DNA of 64,000 bases from Clostridium_AD sp047624165 (GTDB lineage: Bacteria; Bacillota; Clostridia; Clostridiales; Clostridiaceae). The stretch's first letter is position 1, and each line of letters starts with the position of its first letter. A program made the translations under genes and the position numbers. A model generated the notes under the pieces. That model had not been told where the DNA came from and made no database searches. It was given only the letters and a program-made list of their open reading frames with translations. The DNA lies in contig JBLHPD010000001.1 of assembly GCA_047624165.1 (NCBI GenBank), positions 8,342-72,341 on the forward strand, written 5' to 3'. Below are positions 44,270 to 52,629 of this stretch, piece by piece.

Positions 44270-45016
44270 TTAATAGTTTACTATTCCCGCAAAGTCTTCT
44301 GCTTTAAGGCTAGCTCCACCAATTAAACCACCATCGATATCCGATTTACCCATTTGTTCTTTTATAGTTGATGGTTTAACAGAACCACCATATTGAATTC
44401 TAAGTTTTTCTGATACATCCATGCCAAACATAGTTCCAACAGTCTTTCTTATAAATCCAATTGTCTCATTAGCTTGATCCGCAGTTGCTGTTTTCCCTGT
44501 TCCTATAGCCCAGATTGGTTCATAAGCAATAACTAATTTTTCAACTTGCTCTTTTGTAAGTCCTTCTAAATCTAATTTTACTTGATTTTCTAATACTTTT
44601 TCTGTAATATTTCCTTCCATTTGCTTAAGAGTTTCCCCTATGCAAAGAATAGGACTAATACTATGTTTATAAGCTGCTTTAAGTTTCTTGTTTACTGTTT
44701 CATCAGTCTCATTAAAATACTGTCTTCTTTCACTATGGCCAATTATAACATATTCAACACCAATCTCTTTAAGCATTCCTGGTGCAATTTCACCTGTAAA
44801 GGCACCGCTCTCTTCAAAATGCATATTTTGAGCTCCTACTTTTATATTTGTTCCCTTAGTAGCTCTTATTACTGCATCCAAACATAAAAATGTAGGGCAA
44901 ACTACAACTTCACATTTCGCATCTTTAACTAAAGGCTTTATTTTCTCAATTAAAATTATAGCTTCAGCCACCGTTATATTCATTTTATAGTTTCCTGCAA
45001 TTATACCTTTTCTCAT
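44270..45016 (-). CDS. tpiA: Triosephosphate isomerase
   Basis: 248 residues from the ATG at 45016, preceded by GGAGGGG; the upstream in-frame extension to 45076 is not homologous to the family. Catalytic residues: Lys in GNYKMN, His in IIGHSERR near residue 96, and Glu in AYEPIWAIGTGK near 166. It equilibrates dihydroxyacetone phosphate and glyceraldehyde 3-phosphate. Confidence 0.97.
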   Translation of the reverse strand: MRKGIIAGNYKMNITVAEAIILIEKIKPLVKDAKCEVVVCPTFLCLDAVIRATKGTNIKVGAQNMHFEESGAFTGEIAPGMLKEIGVEYVIIGHSERRQYFNETDETVNKKLKAAYKHSISPILCIGETLKQMEGNITEKVLENQVKLDLEGLTKEQVEKLVIAYEPIWAIGTGKTATADQANETIGFIRKTVGTMFGMDVSEKLRIQYGGSVKPSTIKEQMGKSDIDGGLIGGASLKAEDFAGIVNY

Positions 45017-45151
45017 CAAAACCCCTCCTAATATTCTTTGTGGTAGGTAATATTCATTAATTGCTATCTCCCTCACATCTTTTTATAAAGAAGACTATTA
45101 GGAAGATAACAATTAATGTATATTTAAAATTTAAAGTATTACAGTTATATT

Positions 45152-46348
45152 CTACTTATCTGAAAGAGCTTCAATTCCTGGAAGGAGTTTGCCTTCTAAG
45201 AATTCAAGAGATGCTCCACCACCTGTAGATATGTGAGTCATTTTATCTCCGAATCCTAATTGATTAACAGCTGCTGCACTATCTCCACCACCTATTATAG
45301 TGGTTCCATCTACTTTTGACATAGCCTCAGCTACTGCAATAGTTCCTTTTGCAAAATTCGCAAATTCAAATACCCCCATTGGTCCGTTCCAAATAATAGT
45401 TTTAGCTATGCTTATAGCACCTTTATATATCGCTACAGTCTTAGGTCCAATATCAAGTCCCATATACCCATCTGCAATGTTCTGATCCTCAGTGACTACT
45501 GGCTCTGCTTCAGCTGAAAACCTATCTGCAACAACATGATCTAATGGTATTAAAAATTTAACTCCTTTTGATTCAGCTTTTTGCATCATATCTTTAGCAT
45601 ATTCTACCTTATCCTCTTCAACTAGTGAAGTTCCTATAGAATAGCCACCAGCCTTTAAGAATGTATAGGCCATTCCTCCACCAATTATTATTGTATCTAC
45701 CTTTTCAAGTAAATTAGTAATAACATCTATTTTGTCTGAAACCTTAGCTCCACCTAAAATTGCTACAAATGGCCTAACTGGGTTTTCTACTGCTTCTCCT
45801 AAGAATTTTAACTCCTTTTGAATTAAATAACCACATACTGAAGTCTCAATAAACTCCGTTACTCCAACCGTAGAGCAGTGAGCTCTATGAGCCGATCCAA
45901 AAGCATCATTTACAAATATATCTGCAAGGGACGCTAATTCTTTTGAAAAGTCTTCACCATTCTTTGTTTCTTCTTTTCTGTATCTTGTATTTTCTAATAA
46001 TAAAATATCACCATTTTCCATTTCTGATACGGCAGATTTCACTTTATCACTAACTACATTCGGGTCTGCTGCAAAAATTACTACTTCCCCTAGTAGCTCA
46101 CTTAATCTTTTAGCAACTGGTGCTAAAGAAAGCTCTGGTTTTGGCTCTCCACTTGGTTTTCCAAGATGTGAACATAGAATAATTTTCGCCCCATTTTTAA
46201 CCAAATAATTTATTGTAGGCATTGCACCTACGAGCCTTGTTATATCCGTTATTACTCCATCTTTCAATGGTACATTGAAATCGCATCTTACTAAAACCTT
46301 TTTACCTTTTACCTCAATATCTTCGATTGTTTTTTTATTAAATTTCAT
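45152..46348 (-). CDS. pgk: Phosphoglycerate kinase
   Basis: 398 residues from the ATG at 46348, which has a better-spaced GAGGAG site than the ATG six bases upstream. Family motifs: KKVLVRCDFNVPL, LCSHLGKPSG, NDAFGSAHRAHCST, ILGGAKVSDKI, and GGGDSAAAVNQLG. It makes ATP from 1,3-bisphosphoglycerate. It lies 353 bases from gap, with a terminator and a folded leader between. Confidence 0.97.
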   Translation of the reverse strand: MKFNKKTIEDIEVKGKKVLVRCDFNVPLKDGVITDITRLVGAMPTINYLVKNGAKIILCSHLGKPSGEPKPELSLAPVAKRLSELLGEVVIFAADPNVVSDKVKSAVSEMENGDILLLENTRYRKEETKNGEDFSKELASLADIFVNDAFGSAHRAHCSTVGVTEFIETSVCGYLIQKELKFLGEAVENPVRPFVAILGGAKVSDKIDVITNLLEKVDTIIIGGGMAYTFLKAGGYSIGTSLVEEDKVEYAKDMMQKAESKGVKFLIPLDHVVADRFSAEAEPVVTEDQNIADGYMGLDIGPKTVAIYKGAISIAKTIIWNGPMGVFEFANFAKGTIAVAEAMSKVDGTTIIGGGDSAAAVNQLGFGDKMTHISTGGGASLEFLEGKLLPGIEALSDK

Positions 46349-46354
46349 ACACAT

Positions 46355-46611
46355 TCTCCTCTCATTATGTTTATTATTAAAAACTCATGTCATTAAACCA
46401 TCTCCTGGGTCGCTACAATTAACGACTTTAAGATGAGATTTAGAATTCCACTGAAGTTTTCTCTTTATTATAGTGTGGAACTTCCACTTATAGAAGTAGA
46501 AAACTTTACTTCTGAAATGTCGTTAAAGTAATTGTAATAAAGGAAGTGTTCCCTGTGCTAAATTTTATAATACATACTAACATATTGTATATTATATTTA
46601 TGGAATATAAA
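46355..46611 (-). promoter_or_regulatory. Structured leader upstream of pgk
   Basis: Between the gap terminator and pgk, TTAACGAC (minus 46526-46519) can pair with GTCGTTAA (46426-46419), enclosing two inner hairpins (AGAAGTAAAG... and GGAAGTTCC region). The closed unit is about 108 bases. It suggests pgk has its own promoter and a folded leader. No known riboswitch class fits. Confidence 0.4.
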
Positions 46612-46650
46612 AAGGTTTGGCCATATAGTTTAACTATAAAACCAAACCTT
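46612..46650 (-). terminator. Terminator between gap and pgk
   Basis: AAGGTTTGG pairs with CCAAACCTT, with an inner TATAGTT/AACTATA stem, followed on the minus strand by TTTTTATATTCC. It lies just beyond the gap gene and would separate gap expression from pgk. Confidence 0.8.
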
Positions 46651-46707
46651 AAAATTATACTTGCAGTCCATTACTGCGAGGTTACAGGTTTATAGTAAAA
46701 TTAATTT

Positions 46708-47715
46708 TTATAATCTATCTGCAACATATTTAGTTAAGTCTGCTAATCTATTAGAGTAACCTGCTTCATTATCATACCATGAAACAACTTTAACCATATT
46801 TCCTTCAATAACCATTGTTGACATTGCATCAATTATAGAAGATCTTTCATCGCCTTTGAAATCAATTGAAACTAATGGTTCTTCACAGAATCCAAGAATT
46901 CCTTTCATTTCATTTTTAGATGCTTTTTCAAATGCTGCATTTACTTCTTCTACAGTAACATCCTTTGAAACTTCACAAACTAAATCTGTACATGAAACAG
47001 TTGGAGTTGGAACTCTTAATGAGAAACCATTTAATTTTCCTTTTAATTGTGGTAAAACTAATGCAACTGCTTTAGCAGCTCCTGTTGTTGTAGGAATCAT
47101 TGATAGTGTAGCAGCTCTTGCACGTCTCATATCATTGTGTGGAGCGTCTAATAATCTTTGATCTCCTGTGTATGAATGAATTGTAGTCATTAGTCCTTTA
47201 ACTATTCCAAATTCTTTATCTAAAATTTTAGCGAATGGTGCTAAACAATTAGTTGTACATGATGCATTTGATATTACGTTATGTTTTGAATTATCATATT
47301 TTTCTTCGTTAACTCCCATAACTATTGTTATATCTTCATTTTTTGCTGGTGCAGATATAAGAACTTTTTTAACACTCACACATAAATGATCACTTGCTTT
47401 AGTAGCATCTGTAAAGAATCCTGTTGATTCTAATACTATTTCTACTCCAAGGGAACTCCAGTCAATGTTTTTTGGTTCTCTTTCTGCAAATATTTTAATC
47501 TCTTTTCCATTAACAACTATTGAATTTTCTTTAGCTTCTACAGTTCCGTTAAATTTTCCATAAAGTGAATCATATTTTAGAAGATGTGCGAGAGTTGCAG
47601 CATCTGTTAAATCATTGATTCCTACTACTTCTAATTCTGTAGCATAATTTGCTACTAGTGCTTTAAATACATTTCTTCCTATTCTTCCAAATCCGTTTAT
47701 TCCTATTTTTATCAT
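46708..47715 (-). CDS. gap: Glyceraldehyde-3-phosphate dehydrogenase
   Basis: 335 residues. NAD site GINGFGRIGRNVFKA at the N-terminus, catalytic Cys in SNASCTTNCLAPFAK near residue 150, the HSYTGDQR loop, and SWYDNEAGYSNRL at the end. It makes 1,3-bisphosphoglycerate. It is directly downstream of its repressor gene cggR and followed by a terminator. Confidence 0.98.
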   Translation of the reverse strand: MIKIGINGFGRIGRNVFKALVANYATELEVVGINDLTDAATLAHLLKYDSLYGKFNGTVEAKENSIVVNGKEIKIFAEREPKNIDWSSLGVEIVLESTGFFTDATKASDHLCVSVKKVLISAPAKNEDITIVMGVNEEKYDNSKHNVISNASCTTNCLAPFAKILDKEFGIVKGLMTTIHSYTGDQRLLDAPHNDMRRARAATLSMIPTTTGAAKAVALVLPQLKGKLNGFSLRVPTPTVSCTDLVCEVSKDVTVEEVNAAFEKASKNEMKGILGFCEEPLVSIDFKGDERSSIIDAMSTMVIEGNMVKVVSWYDNEAGYSNRLADLTKYVADRL

Positions 47716-47795
47716 GTTGACAAAACCTCCTAAATTTTCATAAAATAATTATATGTAAATATATAATTCTTTTTAAAATTAAATCATTATATAGT

Positions 47796-48830
47796 TTACT
47801 CTGTTTTCTTAATAATATTAATAATTTCTTCCGCAGCTGCTTCATCAATTATTAAAACAGTGCTTGAGTGATTGATTTCAGTAGCTATGATGGCTTTAGC
47901 TTTATTTTTTCCAGCTGCTACCGCAATTAGTGTTTTACTATTTTTAACATCTTCATTTCTTATCCCGATAGTAGGTGTAGAATGAACTATTTGTCCTAAT
48001 TCATTATAATAATGACCAAAAGCTTCTCCTACAGCACCTAATTCTTCAAGTTCGTTTATTTCTTTTTCCGATAATTCTCTTCTTTTAGCCATATCACTAG
48101 CTATACCTATTCCATAAATAAGAATATCAGCGCTTCTAATTTTATCAATTATATTTTTTATATTTTTTTCATTCAATATAGTTTTCAAAGCGGTATCACT
48201 CAAATTATCCGGTAAGTGAAGCAATTCGTAATTACCATTAATTTTATCTGCTAGTCTAGCTACTAAGGTATTAGCTTGAATCTCTACATTTTTGGCCATA
48301 CCACCTCTAGCAGGAAGCACCCAAATATTATTGTACTTATTACTTTTAGTAAAATTATCTATGACTTCCTTAACTGTAGAACCACCGGTTAATGCAATTA
48401 TGCTATTATCTTTAATAATATCTATTACATAACTAGCAGCTGCTTTACCAACTTCACTAAGCACATTTTTATCAATTTCTACATCTCCAGGAACAACTAT
48501 AACTTGCTGAAGCTTCAAGTGCTCTTCAATAAACTTCTCAGTTTTAGACAATCCTTTAATTTCATGAATAAATCCTTTTAGTTGACGCAAAATTTCTTCT
48601 CCATCGGTTGTTATAAACATACCAGATTCATTTACTTCAATTAAATTCTGAGATTTTAAAAAACTTATTTCACTTCTTACTATTCTTTCACTTATACACA
48701 TATTATTTGCTAAAATTCTTCGTCCTATCGGCTGATTATATGATATAGTTCTTAATATTCCATATCGTTTTTGGAGAATCTCTATTAATTCAGGTACTAT
48801 CTTTTGTTGTAACTTCAATATATTTTGCAC
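47796..48830 (-). CDS. cggR: Central glycolytic genes regulator CggR (SorC family)
   Basis: 344 residues. An N-terminal winged helix (RRILANNMCISERIVRSEISFLKSQNLIEV, residues about 30-65) precedes a SorC-type sugar-binding domain (IALTGGSTVKEVIDNF, near residue 150, and VGEAFGHYYNELG, near 270). CggR represses gap-operon transcription and is released by fructose 1,6-bisphosphate in Bacillus. A matching operator lies just upstream. The ATG-like start has a displaced ribosome binding site. Confidence 0.95.
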   Translation of the reverse strand: MQNILKLQQKIVPELIEILQKRYGILRTISYNQPIGRRILANNMCISERIVRSEISFLKSQNLIEVNESGMFITTDGEEILRQLKGFIHEIKGLSKTEKFIEEHLKLQQVIVVPGDVEIDKNVLSEVGKAAASYVIDIIKDNSIIALTGGSTVKEVIDNFTKSNKYNNIWVLPARGGMAKNVEIQANTLVARLADKINGNYELLHLPDNLSDTALKTILNEKNIKNIIDKIRSADILIYGIGIASDMAKRRELSEKEINELEELGAVGEAFGHYYNELGQIVHSTPTIGIRNEDVKNSKTLIAVAAGKNKAKAIIATEINHSSTVLIIDEAAAEEIINIIKKTE

Positions 48831-48845
48831 TTGGACACCTCTCTG

Positions 48846-48881
48846 GACTTTTTAAGTCCCAGCTTATATTTTTTGCTCCCA
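48846..48881 (-). promoter_or_regulatory. CggR operator
   Basis: On the minus strand the sequence reads TGGGAG-N6-ATAT-N4-TGGGAC-N6-AGTC. This has the exact spacing of the Bacillus CggR operator (CGGGAC-N6-TGTC-N4-CGGGAC-N6-TGTC), with the second half better conserved. It starts at the expected transcription start, so bound CggR would block elongation or initiation into cggR and gap. Confidence 0.72.
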
Positions 48882-48886
48882 CTTAC

Positions 48887-48914
48887 ATTATAACTTAAAT
48901 ACTAACTTTTTCAA
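48887..48914 (-). promoter_or_regulatory. cggR-gap promoter
   Basis: TTGAAA, a 16-base spacer and a perfect TATAAT on the minus strand, immediately upstream of the CggR operator. Confidence 0.65.
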
Positions 48915-48976
48915 ATTAGTATTTCAAAATAAAATGTTAACATTTTATAAACAACATAGTTAAATATGATTTTTTT

Positions 48977-50365
48977 TCAAAATCTTTTCCGTTTACTAGA
49001 ACTCTTTATTTGAAGTTCTTCTCTATATTTTGCTACAGTTCTTCTCGAAATATTCATTTCCTCTAAATTTAATCGATTACAAATAACTTGATCTGATAAT
49101 GGTTTCTTTTGGTTCTCATTATCCACTATTTCTTTAATAGCTTTCTTAATATTAATTGTAGAAATATCCTCTCCACCCACAACTGATGCTATTCCATTAG
49201 TAAATAAATCTTTTATCTTAATGACTTTACCACTATTTACACTAACATATTTTTCTCTAATTGCACGACTTATAGTAGATTCATGCATTTCTAAATTATT
49301 AGCAATTTTTTTAAGCGTCATTGGTTTTAAATATTCTTGGCCACTATCGAAATATTCCTTTTGAACTACCAAAATCTCTTCCAAAACTCTATACACAGTA
49401 TTTTTCCTTTGTTCAATACTTTTGATAAGAAACATTGCGCTATTGAGCTTTTCCTTTACGTATTCTACGGCTTCTACGTCTTTGTCATTTTGGATGATTT
49501 CCTTATACAAACTATTTATATTAAGTTTAGGTAGTACATCTTCATTCATAGAAATAAAATATTGATCATCAATCTTATTAATGTATGCATCAGGCACAAT
49601 ATACTTAACAGTCTCACCAGTATAAAACCCTCTTGCTGGCTTAGGCTCTAATTTTTTTATTATATCACAATATTTTTGGACATCAGAAATTGTAACTTTT
49701 AGTTCTTTAGCTATAACACTACATTTATTTTCTGCCAATAACTCCAAATAATTATTGATTATTTTATAAATGTTTTCTTCATTTATACCAAGACTAATCA
49801 ATTGGATTTCTAAACATTCTTTAAGATTCCTTGCTCCGATTCCCTGTGGCTCTAAAGGTTGAAAAATTTTAAGTGCAATTTCAGCATTTTCATTTGATAT
49901 CGCAAGTTCCTTGCATATATCTGATAAGTTTACAGATAAATATCCTTTAGTATCTAAGTTCTCCACCATGTATTTACATATATCTAAAGTTTCACACTTT
50001 TCAGTTAATTCGCCTATTTGCTCCACAAGATAATCTTTTAGAGATTTTTCCTGCGCAATATAATAAAAAGGAGAAACCTCTTCATTTTCCGCCTTTGCGG
50101 CATAATTTTTTATCTTGTAATCATCTTTCCCAAGGTATTTAATTATTTCTTTATAATCATTTACATCATTGTTATTACTTTTATTGTTTTGTAAATCTTT
50201 TTCCTCAAGCACCGGATTCTCTTGCATCTCTTTATTCACATATTGCCCGAGCTCATATGCGGACATTTGAAGAAGTTTAACAGACATCTGCATTTCTTGT
50301 GTCATTATTAATTTCTGTTCCTGAACCAAATTTAAACCAAAATTAATGTTCATTTTATCCATCAC
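48977..50365 (-). CDS. rpoN: RNA polymerase sigma-54 factor
   Basis: 462 residues. The Gln/Leu-rich N-terminal region (QKLIMTQEMQMSVKLLQMSAYELGQYV) binds activators. The core-binding domain follows. The DNA-binding part has a helix-turn-helix (MHESTISRAIREKYV) and an RpoN box, ISRRTVAKYREEL, close to the consensus ARRTVAKYRE. Sigma-54 promoters need an activator ATPase. It lies upstream of cggR in the same direction, common in clostridia. Confidence 0.96.
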   Translation of the reverse strand: MMDKMNINFGLNLVQEQKLIMTQEMQMSVKLLQMSAYELGQYVNKEMQENPVLEEKDLQNNKSNNNDVNDYKEIIKYLGKDDYKIKNYAAKAENEEVSPFYYIAQEKSLKDYLVEQIGELTEKCETLDICKYMVENLDTKGYLSVNLSDICKELAISNENAEIALKIFQPLEPQGIGARNLKECLEIQLISLGINEENIYKIINNYLELLAENKCSVIAKELKVTISDVQKYCDIIKKLEPKPARGFYTGETVKYIVPDAYINKIDDQYFISMNEDVLPKLNINSLYKEIIQNDKDVEAVEYVKEKLNSAMFLIKSIEQRKNTVYRVLEEILVVQKEYFDSGQEYLKPMTLKKIANNLEMHESTISRAIREKYVSVNSGKVIKIKDLFTNGIASVVGGEDISTINIKKAIKEIVDNENQKKPLSDQVICNRLNLEEMNISRRTVAKYREELQIKSSSKRKRF

Positions 50366-50376
50366 CTCATCTATGG

Positions 50377-50446
50377 CGCATTTAAATAAATAACAACTTT
50401 GAACTTTAACATCTTTGGCTTGTTATTCATTTTCATTTGCCTTCCC
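50377..50446. repeat. Palindromic intergenic repeat (copy C)
   Basis: GGCGCATTTAAATAAATAAC on one side and GTTATTCATTTTCATTTGCC on the other form a long imperfect hairpin upstream of rpoN. It is the most complete copy of the small repeat family. Confidence 0.6.
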
Positions 50447-50513
50447 ATTATAATTATTATAGCATAGAGCAGGATTTAAATATAGATTATGCCTTAAGCG
50501 AATTCAAATAAAA

Positions 50514-50560
50514 AATCTCATCATACTCTCCTACCATAGCAGAAAATATATGCTGAGATT
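50514..50560 (-). terminator. Terminator after the BMP transporter genes
   Basis: AATCTCA pairs with TGAGATT around a 33-base loop with further pairing, followed by TTTTTTATTT on the minus strand. Confidence 0.65.
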
Positions 50561-50576
50561 GTTTATTTTTTAAATA

Positions 50577-51530
50577 TTATCTTGATCCTTTATCATATGG
50601 CTTACCACTAGAAAGCGGTCCTGTTGTTTTCCCAACAAATCCTGCTAGTGCAAGCATTGTGAGTACATATGGAATAACATCATATACTTCCGTAGGTAAA
50701 TTCCAACTAAGTCCTTGCGCAAAAATATTAAATGCTGAACCAAAAGCAAATAATAAACAAGCTCCGAAGGCTCCAAAAGGGTTCCAATTACCAAAAATAA
50801 CAGCAGCTAAGGCAATAAATCCACGTCCTGCAACCATTCCTTCTCTATAAAGTGGAGTTATTCCAAGGGATAATGCCGCCCCACCAAGTCCCGCAAGCAT
50901 TCCTGATAAAATAACACATAAATATCTTATTTTATAAACATTTATTCCGAGTGTATCAGCAGCCTTTGGATGTTCTCCTACAGCTCTAATTCGAAGTCCT
51001 AAAGGTGTTTTATATAGCACATAGTGTGACACCAATACTAATATAATTGCCAATATAACAAACCAGTTTAACTGGCCTATGAATTTACCTACTATTGGTA
51101 TGTTCTTAATCCCATCTGGTATTTTATAGGAAAGCCCTGTTACTATATCTGTTTGACCACCTTTACCATCAAATAGCTTAAATATTAAAAAGCTAGCAAG
51201 GGCCGTAGCAAAAAGATTTATGGCTGTACCTGAGATTACTTGATCTGCACGCAAATGTATACTTAGTACTGCATGTATTAGACCCAAAACCCCACCAGCT
51301 AACACACCAAAAACTATCCCTATTAATGGACCAGCAACTGGACCAAGAATTGGAGTAAACAAATAACTTCCCCATATACTAAAGAAAGCGCCTATTACCA
51401 TCATACCTTCCAGACCTATATTAACTACACCAGATTTTTCAGAAAATATACCACCAAGGGCTGCAAAAATTAGAGGTGTTGCTATTCTTAAAGTTTGCCC
51501 GAGCAAATTTATTAAAATAACACTACTCAT
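50577..51530 (-). CDS. BMP-type ABC transporter permease, subunit 2
   Basis: 317 residues from the ATG at 51530, which overlaps the end of the upstream permease (ATGAGTAG). About eight to nine membrane helices. The family block SGVVNIGLEGMMVIGAFF and GLRIRAVGEHPKAADTLGINVYKIRY are characteristic of YufQ/RbsC-like permeases of nucleoside uptake systems. It forms the pore with the preceding permease. Confidence 0.87.
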   Translation of the reverse strand: MSSVILINLLGQTLRIATPLIFAALGGIFSEKSGVVNIGLEGMMVIGAFFSIWGSYLFTPILGPVAGPLIGIVFGVLAGGVLGLIHAVLSIHLRADQVISGTAINLFATALASFLIFKLFDGKGGQTDIVTGLSYKIPDGIKNIPIVGKFIGQLNWFVILAIILVLVSHYVLYKTPLGLRIRAVGEHPKAADTLGINVYKIRYLCVILSGMLAGLGGAALSLGITPLYREGMVAGRGFIALAAVIFGNWNPFGAFGACLLFAFGSAFNIFAQGLSWNLPTEVYDVIPYVLTMLALAGFVGKTTGPLSSGKPYDKGSR

Positions 51531-52629
51531 TTGTAATCGCCCCCTTATTTTTCTTTTCGGAGAAGTATTTAACAATATAATCTGTAGCTACAAATATAAT
51601 AATTATAGCTTGAATTAAATAAACTATATCTTTTGGTATACCATTTAATTGAAGAGTTCTAGCACTGCTATTTAAGGTTCCGAATAATAGTGCTGAGGCT
51701 ATGCAACCAATAGGATTGCTCTTGGCAAGTAGTGCAACTGCAATACCATCAAACCCATAAGAGGGAAGTGCCATAAAGTTTTTCACATTATGAAGAACAC
51801 CTGCAACCTGAGTAGCCCCACCAATTCCTGCTATTCCACCAGAAATCACCATTGCAAGTACCGTATTTTTTGCTACATTAATTCCACCATACTCTGCAGC
51901 ATGTGGATTTATACCAACTGCTCTTATTTCATAACCAACAGTGGTCTTCCATAATAACCAAAATATAAATATAGCTACTGCTATAGCAAGAAATATACTA
52001 ATATTCGCTCCACTACCAGAAACAAACCTATGAAGTTCTGCACTACTTTGTATATTAGGACTGCTTGCTTTAACTTTCACTCCAAAGCTAGTTCTTAATA
52101 TAAAGAAGTTAGCCACTGCCATGGCTATATAATTCATCATAATTGTATTAATAACTTCATGAGTACCTACTTTAGCCTTTAAATATCCTGGGATAGCCCC
52201 CCAAAACCCACCAGCTGCAAAACCTGTGAAAATCATTAAAACTATATGAATTACTGGACTTAGTCCCGGAATAGTTCCTACAAAAGCCGCTGCTAGCATT
52301 CCAAGTATAAATTGACCAGCAACACCAATGTTAAATAATCCACATTTAAACGCTACAGCATTTGCAACTCCAGTAAATATTAATGGCGTAACTTCTGAAA
52401 TTGTAACAAATGTCACTCTCTTATTTCCAAACCCACCTTTATATATAAGTCCAAATAAATCGCTCAGTGCTGAAAAATATTCTAATATAGAATATCCTTT
52501 AGCCCACATTACAAAGAACACAGCCACAAATATGGAAACGATTATAGCAAAGAAAGGATATACAAGGGGTTTAAGAGTATTCATTGCTATATTAACAAAT
52601 TTAATATCTTTATTTTTAGCTTTATCCAT
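51523..52629 (-). CDS. BMP-type ABC transporter permease, subunit 1
   Basis: 368 residues from the ATG at 52629, within the end of the ATPase gene and preceded by GGAAGGAG. Multiple membrane helices, with CGLFNIGVAGQFILGMLAA and EIRAVGINPHAAEYGGINVAK, the counterpart blocks of the second permease. Pairs of unequal permeases are typical of YufNOPQ-type systems. Confidence 0.87.
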   Translation of the reverse strand: MDKAKNKDIKFVNIAMNTLKPLVYPFFAIIVSIFVAVFFVMWAKGYSILEYFSALSDLFGLIYKGGFGNKRVTFVTISEVTPLIFTGVANAVAFKCGLFNIGVAGQFILGMLAAAFVGTIPGLSPVIHIVLMIFTGFAAGGFWGAIPGYLKAKVGTHEVINTIMMNYIAMAVANFFILRTSFGVKVKASSPNIQSSAELHRFVSGSGANISIFLAIAVAIFIFWLLWKTTVGYEIRAVGINPHAAEYGGINVAKNTVLAMVISGGIAGIGGATQVAGVLHNVKNFMALPSYGFDGIAVALLAKSNPIGCIASALLFGTLNSSARTLQLNGIPKDIVYLIQAIIIIFVATDYIVKYFSEKKNKGAITNE

